DNA of 64,000 nt, from positions 56,016,501 through 56,080,500 of the forward strand of contig NC_071670.1 of NCBI RefSeq assembly GCF_028554725.1. The letters are read 5' to 3'. The notes beneath the pieces are model-generated. The model was given only the letters and a program-made list of their open reading frames with translations, did not search any database and was not told the origin of the DNA. Below, piece by piece: positions 26,201 to 35,634 of this stretch. This DNA is from Zeugodacus cucurbitae. Taxonomy: Eukaryota > Arthropoda > Insecta > Diptera > Tephritidae. The position numbers and the translations under genes are program-made. How positions within the stretch are numbered: the stretch's first letter is position 1; the number at the start of each line of letters is the position of its first letter.

Positions 26201-26690
26201 GTTATTTAATATACAAATTGTAAATCACACTGGTGTATACATAAATCATTTTGTAGCAAGCATCGATCAAAAAATTTTGTATAATAAATTTTATGAACAA
26301 ACTTTTCCAAATGTCAAATTCTAAAGCTTATACAATTTACAGCATAAGCGAAAAATTTACTTATGTAAATACAACTATTTAAAGATTTCTTACTTGGAAT
26401 GGTGGAGTTTTCTAAAATAAAGAAGCTTATGCAATTGTATGTTTGTTTTGTTATATCCAAATGCAAGTGTAAATGGTTATGGACCAGAATTTCATAACCA
26501 TTGTAAAGTACATACAAATTTTCGCATGCGTATATTTTTTCTATAAATTTTTTGATCGATTGCTCAATATGTAGATACATACACACAAACTTTAAAATTT
26601 TATCCTTGCTTAGAAATAGGATGATTAACTTACATATACACCGCCAGGCACAAAATTCCTAGTTTGTGGAATCCGACGTGACCGATTCAT
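23257..26690 (-). CDS. DIP1: dsRNA-binding protein, probable DIP1 (Disconnected-interacting protein 1)
   Basis: Exons, minus strand: 26690-26634, 24554-24251, 24168-23531, 23460-23257, all GT/AG and in phase (0, 1, 0), giving 400 residues. The start MNRSRRIPQTRNFVPGGVY is short, and its splice phase fits the next exon, which begins DPRQSFAEQQ. Residues about 139-207 form a canonical dsRNA-binding domain: IPKNALMALNEVVG, a central beta sheet and GKGHSKIAAKNNASEKAL with the basic helix 2. Residues about 305-392 form a second, weaker domain ending GRSKKIARRNVAVCVLNEL. An acidic, low-complexity linker joins them. Family knowledge: Drosophila DIP1 is nuclear, has two such domains and similar length, and has been linked to antiviral defence and gene control. 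The ortholog call is from memory of layout and chromosomal neighbourhood; Blanks-like or ILF3-like proteins are alternatives. Two micro-exons may add residues. Confidence 0.72.
25791..25802 (-). other. Possible 12-base micro-exon in intron 1 of the DIP1-like gene
   Basis: ATAATTTGCAG precedes TGGCAAAGGTTG, followed by GTAACT. It would add WQRL in frame. The donor is weaker than for the 18-base candidate, and chance is a fair explanation. Confidence 0.2.
26394..26411 (-). other. Possible 18-base micro-exon in intron 1 of the DIP1-like gene
   Basis: On the minus strand TTTATTTTAG precedes AAAACTCCACCATTCCAA, which is followed by GTAAGA. Eighteen bases in phase 0 would add KTPPFQ between GGVY and DPRQ without disturbing the frame. 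Strong sites on both sides make it credible, but only transcripts can show it. Confidence 0.45.
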
Positions 26691-28212
26691 CCTTCAACTG
26701 TTTTTTAGTTCTAACGCTATTAAATGTAATTAATAATGATTTCACAATTAATAAACGGCAGCAGCAAAGGAATACCAAAATAACCACGATGAAATCAGAA
26801 AATCAATGACGGCAATTTTCTTGTAACTTTTGCGATTCTTCTTTATCATGTGTTTCATGTCAAAATGTCATCGCTGTCAAAATCAACGCGGTATTGCCAA
26901 ATGAGTAAAAAAGCAATAATTTTACGTTACGCTAAAAGGCTATCACGTCACAAGCGTAATTTCTAATAATGAAAGATATTTTTATTATTAAATTAGGAAT
27001 TTAAATAAAAAAATAATGTTATTATAAGCTATTATTATGATTAAAATGTATACTACTTCTTTGTTCGTGTCGGTCTTTATTAGTACATGGTCTGTATACC
27101 AGTTCTATGTCCGTTTCGTCACTATCCATGGTCTACAATATGGATCGTGTCGGTCTTTATACGAGTTCTATATTCGTTTCGTCACTATCCATAGTCTACA
27201 ATATATGGAATACAGTGTAAATTTCCAATGGGAGATCAGTTATTATACGATAACGTTATGTAATAACGTATGTATATTACAATAACTAATATCTATATAA
27301 GATATGTAATATAGCAGTAATAATGTTTAAATTTTACTTATACGAACTTGTTTCATATGCATGGTTCATTTCCAAATTAAAATTACGGTCAAAGTCTTTA
27401 TGTACTCATATATTCAAATTCCATTTTAAAAATAAATTTGAACATATTTATCGATAACAGTCCGAATATTTATATAGATTAATCGACATGTTGCTATAAT
27501 GTCCTCCTCTAATTAAACATAGTTTTCTGGCCATTTCAAAGTAAATAATCATACATACACACATATGTATATGTGTATATAATATGCCTGTGTATATATT
27601 TACAAATTTAGATGTTTGTACATGAAACTACCAACAAACAAGCGCGTAGTTTTTGTATATGCATGTTTTAGCGCTGCCGGACAAAAACTAAATGAGATCG
27701 CAGAATAAAAAAAAACAATGAAAACGAAGCCAAACAATGGTCAAGTACAGTCTGCGAGGCTAAAAATATGTTAACGTCTTCGCAGAATGACGTCTTCCTC
27801 CACTATTACAATTTTAAGTGTGATTTTTGACTTTGCCAAAACTCGCATTATTTCATTGCAGTTTCGTATATGGAACGTTCCTTCAAAATCTATGCACATT
27901 ATCCACCTAGTTTACACTTGGTTTTAATTTCTCAAATATGATCGGTATTAAAACACAAGCACACACACTTGCCGACGCATGAAAATGCGACCACATGTGC
28001 ATGCGAAAGCGATTTTTCCTTGCTAATTTGTCGCATTCACAGCGACGACTGATTTCGCGCCGCTGACGAACTTAACCGCAGCAGTGTATATTTTAAATTA
28101 AGTACGGAAATCTGAAATAATCAGGCAAAACAGATACTTTATTTTGTATTTCTACTATTTTACAAATAACCAACGTGCTCAACAACCAAACTCATGCAAG
28201 AAACACCAACTA
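26691..28212. other. Upstream region of the DIP1-like gene
   Basis: The promoter and leader of the DIP1-like gene lie in the first few hundred bases. A diverged tandem duplication is at 27065-27206. From about 27840 to 28090 the sequence is richer in GC (GCGACGACTGATTTCGCGCC). No gene is seen before the transposon. Confidence 0.4.
27065..27206. repeat. Diverged tandem duplication
   Basis: Copies at about 27065-27143 and 27145-27206 share CGTGTCGGTCTTTAT, then AGTTCTAT, CGTTTCGTCACTATCCAT and GTCTACAATAT. The second lacks 17 bases of the first. Confidence 0.8.
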
Positions 28213-29490
28213 AGGGTGATTTTTTAAGAGCTTGATAACTTTTTTAAAAAAAAAAACGCATAAAATTTACATTTTTACATTTACATGACATTTACTTTTT
28301 GAAGATAATTTCATTTAAATGTTGACCGCGGCTGCGTCTTAGGTGGTCCATTCGGAAAGTCCAATTTTGGGCAACTTTTTCGAGCATTTCGGCCGGAATA
28401 GCCCGAATTTCTTCGGAAATGTTGTCTTCCAAAGCTGGAATAGTTGCTGGCTTATTTCTGTAGACTTTAGACTTGACGTAGCCCCACAAAAAATAGTCTA
28501 AAGGCGTTAAATCGCATGATCTTGGTGGCCAACTTACGGGTCCATTTCTTGAGATGAATTGTTCTCCGAAGTTTTCCCTCAAAATGGCCATAGAATCGCG
28601 AGCTGTGTGGCATGTAGCGCCACCTTGTTGAAACCACATGTCAACCAAGTTCAGTTCTTCCATTTTTGGCAACAAAAAGTTTGTTAGCATCGAACGATAG
28701 CGATCGCCATTCACCGTAACGTTGCGTCCAACAGCATCTTTGAAAAAATACGGTCCAATGATTCCACCAGCGTACAAACCACACCAAACAGTGCATTTTT
28801 CGGGATGTATGGGCAGTTCTTGAACGGCTTCTGGTTGCTCTTCACCCCAAATGCGGCAATTTTGCTTATTTACGTAGCCATTCAACCAGAAATGAGCCTC
28901 ATCGCTGAACAAAATTTGTCGATAAAAAAGCGGATTTTCTGCCAACTTTTCTAGGGCCCATTCACTGAAAATTCGACGTTGTGGCAGATCGTTCGGCTTC
29001 AGTTCTTGCACGAGCTGTATTTTATACGTTTTTACACCAAGATCTTTGCGTAAAATCTTCCATGTGGTCGAATAACACAAACCCAATTGCTGCGAACGGC
29101 GACGAATCGACATTTCACGGTCTTCAGCCACACTCTCAGAAACAGACGCAATATTCTCTTCTGTACGCACTGTACGCATTCGTGTGGTTGGTTTAATGTC
29201 CAATAAAGTAAACTGAGTGCGAAACTTGGTCACAATCGCATTAATTGTTTGCTCACTTGGTCGATTATGTAGACCATAAATCGGACGTAAAGCGCGAAAC
29301 ACATTTCGAACCGAACACTGATTTTGGTAATAAAATTCAATGATTTGCAAGCGTTGCTCGTTAGTAAGTCTATTCATGATGAAATGTCAAAGCATACTGA
29401 GCATCTTTCTATTTGACACCATGTCTGAAATCCCACGTGATCTGTCAAATACTAATGCATGAAAATCCTAACCTCAAAAAAATCACCCGT
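28213..29490 (-). mobile_element. Tc1/mariner-superfamily element, full length
   Basis: The ends are inverted repeats: AGGGTGATTTTTT at the left and, read on the minus strand, ACGGGTGATTTTTTT at the right. TA dinucleotides at 28211-28212 and 29491-29492 flank the element, the expected target-site duplication. Length is 1278 bases, usual for the superfamily. One transposase gene fills it on the minus strand. Only the first dozen or so bases of the ends agree well. Confidence 0.92.
28292..29377 (-). CDS. Mariner-type transposase, full frame but catalytic Asp lost
   Basis: The 361-residue protein has no stop or frameshift. The N-terminal half carries two helix-turn-helix units (MNRLTNEQRLQIIEFYYQN; IRRRSQQLGLCYSTTWKIL). 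A linker LVQELKPND stands where mariner has WVPHEL. The DDE/D domain shows Asp159 in ILFSDEAHFWLNG and Asp289 in RSCDLTPLDYFLWGYVK. The middle acidic residue should be Asp in a WFQQDGA-type motif, but here it is Gly252 (codon GGT, plus-strand 28622-28624). That is one A-to-G change from GAT, so the enzyme should be unable to cut DNA. Thirty-six residues separate positions 252 and 289. Closest in style to mariner-like transposases with the PPRSCDLTPLDYFLWG signature, which I recall from ants and flies. Confidence 0.95.
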   Translation of the reverse strand: MNRLTNEQRLQIIEFYYQNQCSVRNVFRALRPIYGLHNRPSEQTINAIVTKFRTQFTLLDIKPTTRMRTVRTEENIASVSESVAEDREMSIRRRSQQLGLCYSTTWKILRKDLGVKTYKIQLVQELKPNDLPQRRIFSEWALEKLAENPLFYRQILFSDEAHFWLNGYVNKQNCRIWGEEQPEAVQELPIHPEKCTVWCGLYAGGIIGPYFFKDAVGRNVTVNGDRYRSMLTNFLLPKMEELNLVDMWFQQGGATCHTARDSMAILRENFGEQFISRNGPVSWPPRSCDLTPLDYFLWGYVKSKVYRNKPATIPALEDNISEEIRAIPAEMLEKVAQNWTFRMDHLRRSRGQHLNEIIFKK

Positions 29491-29654
29491 TACAACAACA
29501 ATAACAAACATTCAAAAAGGCCACAGCTGCGTGAGAATTTTTATGACGAATATAATAGCGCCGTATGCAGTGGTGGCTGGCAAAGGTTGGCATAGCCAAC
29601 GCCATTTAGTCAAAGCCGACAACAAGCGGCCATTATGTGAATTGTATACGGTGC

Positions 29655-29700
29655 GTATAAAATAGCTCGGTTGGCATCGGCTCTGCTCTGCGCTCACCGA
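29655..29700 (+). promoter_or_regulatory. Candidate TATA promoter
   Basis: TATAAAATAG at 29656 is followed 20-40 bases on by GC-rich sequence (CATCGGCTCTGCTCTGCGCT), a spacing that suits a start near 29686. There is no clear initiator match and no linked coding exon. Confidence 0.25.
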
Positions 29701-30679
29701 ACTCAATAATGGCTCTCTCCGACAAAATAATACCAAATTGCAAAAGGGGCATTAAGAGAGTATCTACACATGTATGCCCAGCCGTCAGAGAGCATTGCAC
29801 GACTTCGAGTCATGAACATATATATATAAAGGGCAAGCGAGAAAGCATGAGAAAAATCGGAATATTTAGTGTGAAAGATTCAGCAAATCCATATGTATGT
29901 ATGTAGTTTTGTTGTATATTGAAAAAGGTATTTTGAGCAATATAGAAAAGGAATGGTGGGGAAAAATTTGTAAAGGGGAATGTAATGACGCATTCTCACG
30001 CGTATACTATGTACTTTAGCAAAAATAACAAATAATAGGTCTTACAATTGGTAACTGCAGATTTGTATTATGCCGTTTTGGAACCGTTATTAATTCCGAT
30101 TCTACACATACTGGTTTCATGAAAAATCGGTAATATGGATACCGGAAAGTCTACAGCTAACCAAATCGGTCCTTCGCATCAAAACAGTTAATCTATCGTC
30201 GTAGTTTGACCTAGTTGTTTAACCACTAACTGCGATTGCTCGAAAGACGGTATAAATTTTACTCGGAAAAAATACATTTACAGCTCTTCTATTCTAATTC
30301 GAAACATTTTGACATTATTGATAGACCCTGTATATATTTAATCAATTGAGCGAAAACAGTGGTGTCGCGCAAAATGGGGTTTGCCATTTTTAATGTCAAC
30401 TAGCCTCCTAATAAAGTGCTCTGCAAACCTCTCGTTCTTCCAATCGGCAATATGATATAAAGATATATATGGTTTATACAGAACAAATGATTGTATTTAT
30501 AACAAATGGTATGTGAAAAAACAAAATTTGAATCTGCATTTCCAGTAGTAAATAAATTTCAAAGAATTCTTGATGTTAACCATATATTTGTAAAAGGTCC
30601 CCCTGTGGTACGCCTTAACTTTTATTGAACTCAGCAATTTAGCACACAGTTTGAAGCAGCAGGCAAATAGTAATATCCG

Positions 30680-31415
30680 AAACGTGTGCGAATGAATAGG
30701 AACGAATTCAGTATTTTCAAGCATATATGTATGTACCCACAAGCGTATACCGGGCTTGTGAAGAAAAAATGCTGAAATTTGGCGCGCTCTTCACCTCCTT
30801 TATTTATAAAATGCACATAACAGCAACAATAAATTAGTACTAAGTTGATCGAATTGTATTCCATAATTTTAATACCATCTTCAAAACCCAGAGAACCCAT
30901 AGAGAACTACTTTTTTGGACCCCAATATATTCGGAGTACGTTTTAGATAGCAAATATTCGTGATTCGAGGAAAGGTACAAATTATAAAATGGGGCATTAA
31001 TGAGGTGAAAACTCTATGAATTCTCTATTCGTGCTCTTGACACAACGGTCAAGTAGTAGTAGTATAAAAATCGGCGGCGTTTACAATGCAACTAAATATT
31101 TGTTTATATCTCAAACTTCACATGAAAGTAGAAGGTAGTTCTACCAACCTAGGACCAGTCCGGTTCGAAATTAATGGTAGATAGTTGTATGAAGAAAAAA
31201 CCAGTCAGCCGATATCTGGCGCGGGTGCGACTGAATACGAACGAATTCAGCATATTGGAGATACATATTTACTATAGTATGTGAAATTACAAGCGGTCGG
31301 CGCGATGTCGGGTATAGGTACACACTGACAAACGTGTACATGTTGGGTTTGAGATAAAAAAAAATGAATTTTGGCGCGCTCTTGCCTTCTTCATGGCAAA
31401 AGGCATGCACAGCGG
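30680..31415. repeat. Diverged direct duplication carrying TTTGGCGCGCTCTT
   Basis: Both copies (about 30680-30815 and 31225-31415) hold ACGAATTCAG, an AT spacer, then TTTGGCGCGCTCTT at 30778-30791 and 31370-31383, and a final ATGCAC. The core contains TTTGGCGC, the consensus of E2F/DP factors. Confidence 0.6.
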
Positions 31416-31599
31416 CAGCGTTGAAATTACGAAAGACAATAAAGTATACTAAAAAAACAATAACAAATTTTACTAACCAACAACAAAATGGCACGAAGCA
31501 TATAAGCTATTAAGACACACACTAACGCTTCATGTAGCATATACCCCAATGTATAGCTTATTTACTTGCCAAGTGAGAGCACACTAAATTAGGGTAAGA

Positions 31600-33428
31600 G
31601 TACGATTTTAACACAAGAGCGCCGCAGTGAGAGGGAGAGCATTGTTTTTTGTTTTTGTAAACAGTGTAGATAGAAGAGTAGAAGCAACGACAAACGGGCA
31701 TCGGCGGGCATATAGCCACTATTCCGAATTGAATTCAATAGCCTTTGCAAAGGCAATTGCCATAGCATTCATACGTTCATTCGTTGTTGGTATACGACGC
31801 TCTGTGTGTATTGTGTTATATTTCCAATATAGCTGAAGCGACAAGCATTGAATCCACTATAGAGCCATAGAGCTATAGCAAGCAAGCAAGCACACGGTAA
31901 ACGGTTGGACTATCAGCTCAGCCCATACACAGTATACAAGACTACGGCACAGTAAAAGCAAAGCAAGCGGCAGCGCATTTGTTGGAGATTATACAATTCA
32001 CAACAAGCAATTCAGCGCCAAGCAAAAATATAGGCGATTGCCTGAATAGCATATTGCAAAGCAGCAGAAGCAGCAACGCCATAGCAGTCAGCTATAGACG
32101 ACGTCTATACAATATAAAAATACAATATACAGCGAGACTATACGGACCACGGGGCTACGACTGCGATACTCGTATGAGAAATACGACGACGACGACGCAG
32201 CGAAATACACGACCATAAGCGATTGCATACGGCTAGAAGTGTAGTGTACAGTAGCAGCAGCGAACGCAGCAGCACCAGCAACAGCAACATTGGCAGCTAT
32301 AGAGGAGTAACGTAACGGCTGGTTATACGAAACGATATTATACACAATACATGCTATAGACCAGGGGCAAAGCTGTACCCACAGAGTATAGAGTCATAGT
32401 AACGAGCTATTGCTAGTACAGAATCGGTGCATAGAGCTCTACATCTTGAGCTACAACGTATTGGCGAAGCGAAACAAGCGTATAGCGAAAACAAATCTAT
32501 ATACATATATACATTTATACATGTATATATGTAAAAAAAATAGCACATACCAACTGAGTATCGTGGCAATTCGTTATATGTAGCAACGCTTGTTGGAATT
32601 TTTGAGTATTTTGAAATACGAAGAGAGGAGAGGGTGAGAGTGTAACTACGTGAAGCATTCATGCGGGCAGAGTAGAGTGAAGTAGTAGAGGAAACTTTGA
32701 TATATCGGTTTTGAACGACGGGGCAAACGGGTGTATAAAGTAAAGCAAGTGAACAGTGAGTGCCTGTGGTTTTTCCTTTTTGGTCGCACAAATTTCTGTT
32801 GAGAAGACTAAAAGCAGAGACGCATTTTATATGCGTAGAAACAAATATAGTGGTGTTTATTTATGTGTGCGATTGCATAAAACGAATTGTTGGTGAAGTG
32901 TTTGTAAAAAGAACTTTCAAGGAGTGAAAAAAGAGGGCCGTCGCGCGCGCGAATATTTCCCCTAATTTGCCGCCCCCCTTACAATATCTATCGTAACACA
33001 CTCGTGTTCGCAGTAGACGCACAACGAAAGTAGTGTGTTGTGAGAGAGCGTACAAAGGAGTGAGAGGAGAGACATTTTTATTCTTCGTGTGCTGTGCTCA
33101 AGCAAGCAAGCGGCATCAGCAGCATTCGAATACATTGTTGGTATTGTATAATTTTATAATACGTGGAGTGGCGAACGGCGGCACATTGTTGAACAACGCA
33201 ACGTAAACGCCTAAACAAAGTATAGCCATAGCATTTGTGTATAGAGCTAAAGCCTTATTACAGCTAGCAGCAAGCAAGCAACATAGGAAACAGCGACGAC
33301 AGCAACAACAACAACAACAGCAAATACAGCACAGCAGCAGTAACAACAATTATAGTGACGCAGTAAAGCAGCAGCAGCAACAACAACAACACATAGTTGC
33401 AGTATGGAGCACTTTCATCAGATTCAGG
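31600..33428 (+). promoter_or_regulatory. GA- and CAG-rich leader exon candidate of a large plus-strand gene
   Basis: Composition changes sharply: purine tracts (GAGAGGGAGAGC; GAGAGGAGAGGGTGAGAG; GTGAGAGGAGAGAC) suit GAGA-factor binding. AGCAAGCAAGC and CAGCAGCAGC repeats crowd the last 500 bases. The stretch ends at a good splice donor, CAG then GTAAAT, at 33429. An ATG at 33404 opens MEHFHQIQ directly before the donor; a second frame gives a Gln-rich run. The matching acceptor was not found, so I cannot say which frame, if either, is translated. Long leaders of this kind are typical of fly transcription-factor and neural genes. Confidence 0.45.
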
Positions 33429-34849
33429 TAAATTTTTATTTATTTTATACGAGTTTTTGGTGTCTGGGTCTTTTATTATTTTTTTTCTGTTCGTTTTGTT
33501 TTGATTTTTATTTGATTTGGTGCGATGATTTTGTTGTCGTTGTCGCCGTTGTTGGTGGCGAAGTCGCTGACGTTTTGTTGTGTTGCGCATCGCGGCGCAT
33601 TGTCGTTTCTCGGTTTTCACATATTTTATATGACCGTATATGAATATGGAATTTATAGCGCTTACATATGTTACATTCTGGGGGCTACCTCACAGCCCAC
33701 CTCCTTATAATGCAATCCTCTGCCGACTCTTATCGTTATCAAATCAACACCTACAGCAATCTGCTGCACGCTATCCGAGAAAGCATCATTATCGCTTGCA
33801 ATAACATCATTATTCCGCCGAAAACAACGCGACTGTTAACAGCAGTCATAAGTGTACGCGTCGCGGCATCAATTGAAATCGAGAACGCCAATCGGAGAAA
33901 TCGAAAGCGCGCAAGTGAACAATATGTACTCACATATGCATATTGATTGATACGGTTCGGAACCGTTGGACACTAGGCCTCCAGAGAATTAGATAAATTA
34001 ACCATGTTTCCGGTTCGTCATTGCCCGCCTTCTATTCGTTGCACTCCGCATGAGATAAGTAGATTCGTGTTTATTGCTGCTAATCACAAAAAATATATGT
34101 GTGACAAGTAGCCATGTAGCCGGTAAATTTCGTTGGATATGGGGAAGCTAGTTGCGAAAGTTTATTTGCAAGTCATTCCACTGATATTGTGGAAGACAAT
34201 GTGTTTGTTGATTTCAATTTGTTTTTAAAACCGAACAACTTCAAAAAACAAATTTCAAACATTCAAAATATTGGGATTATACTAATAGACTATGGATTAT
34301 GAGGACATCTGGGTTTGGAACAATAACCGCGTTTTCACTGCATTCTAAGCATATGCTATATGGCGCCAAGACGAAGATATGAATATTTTATATTGCCCGA
34401 AAAATTATAGGGAGTGTAGCTTTGGTTATCTACCATACATATGTACATCTCTTATTTATTCTATATTTATTATAGGCTATATTCGGTTACAGGTTCATTC
34501 GTTATTCCTGAGAAAGTGTTGGCAAACTACTACACATAGTTTTTTCATGATTCCCAATCAATTACCCTTTTCCGAATGTGTATGTGCAGCGAATAGAGGA
34601 AAATCTATAATTACTGAATTTAATTGCAAAAACTAAAATAAACAATATCAATATCGCCATAACAAATCAATCAATACCAATATGACAACATGCAACAGAA
34701 GTGTGTATGATGTGAGAGGGAGCAATGGGGGGGTAAAGTGTTTACATTTTGTCGCGACGACGGTTAAATGATTATACATATTTGCAACAGACGCGTCTGT
34801 CTGTCTGCCTGCCTGGATTTCTATGATGACTGCATTTATGACTGCGACT

Positions 34850-34920
34850 GCAATATAAAAGCGATCAGCCGGGGTGCGCCGTGACTGCGCTGCAGACGCG
34901 GCCGCGGCGTACGCATATCG
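34850..34920 (+). promoter_or_regulatory. Candidate TATA promoter with a CpG-rich start region
   Basis: AATATAAAAGCG (TATA at 34854-34860) is followed by CCGGGGTGCGCCGTGACTGC and CAGACGCGGCCGCGGCG, the most GC-rich patch in the neighbourhood. A start near 34884 would fit. No transcript exon is identified downstream. Confidence 0.3.
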
Positions 34921-35518
34921 CAGAACAAATCGTAAATTTCGCATGTGAAAAATTACAATATATACGTATCTATATGTATATATCTCCATATAAGCAAACA
35001 TATATGTATACACGTAGAGATTTTTACGTTGTTTGCGGTTTTCGTTGGCATTATTTGACTTTATGGACTGAGGTATTTTTACTTTTTTTTTGTTTTATTA
35101 TTTGCTGAGTTTTGCACTTATTAGAAACTTTAGAGGTTTGCTGATTGAATTGACAGGTTTTCGGTTTCGGTTTAGCTGACACTCTCAGCTGGTGGTAGTG
35201 GTGGGCTTGTGGAATCGCGCAAATTTTCGCGTGGATGAAAGTAGCATATAACGTCACATCTACTAAACGCGTCGCAGATAATCGTTAATCTTCTTATATT
35301 TTTACAAATGCGCATACAAAGATGAACTTGGAGCAACTCGATAGTCTGAGATACAATTATCAGTTAATATCCTACATACGGTATCGTGTTTAAAAGTTAA
35401 ATGGTTATTTGTGTAAATATAAATTAATCGATCTATGGAACTAAACGACTAGCTAATGAGGAAGGTGTGTGTTTTTCGCGCTGGTGCAATGACAACAATT
35501 AATTCGCCACCAGATTAT

Positions 35519-35634
35519 TTTGTTTATATTTTTTAGTTTGATTTTGTTTATTATTTTTAGTTTGATTTTGTTTATATTTTTTTAGTTCGATTTCGTTTAA
35601 ATTTTTTAGTTTGATTTTGTTTATTATTTTTAAA
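35519..35634. repeat. AT-rich minisatellite, about four units
   Basis: The unit TTTTAGTTTGATTTTGTTTA recurs with small changes (one copy reads TTTTAGTTCGATTTCGTTTA), with a period near 28-30 bases. Confidence 0.75.

Larger units (their letters stand above)
29491..31599. other. Region between the transposon and the GA-rich leader region
   Basis: A TATA-like site is at 29656 (GTATAAAATAGC), followed by GC-richer DNA to 29720 that resembles a promoter or a retroelement end. Diverged duplicated segments lie at about 30680-30815 and 31225-31415. No protein gene is supported; the many open frames lack domains. Confidence 0.4.

Noticed and set aside
26691..31600. A flamenco-type piRNA cluster
   Set aside because: Only neighbourhood memory supports it; I see one mariner copy and small duplications, not a dense array of retroelement fragments. 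Kept as a question under findings.
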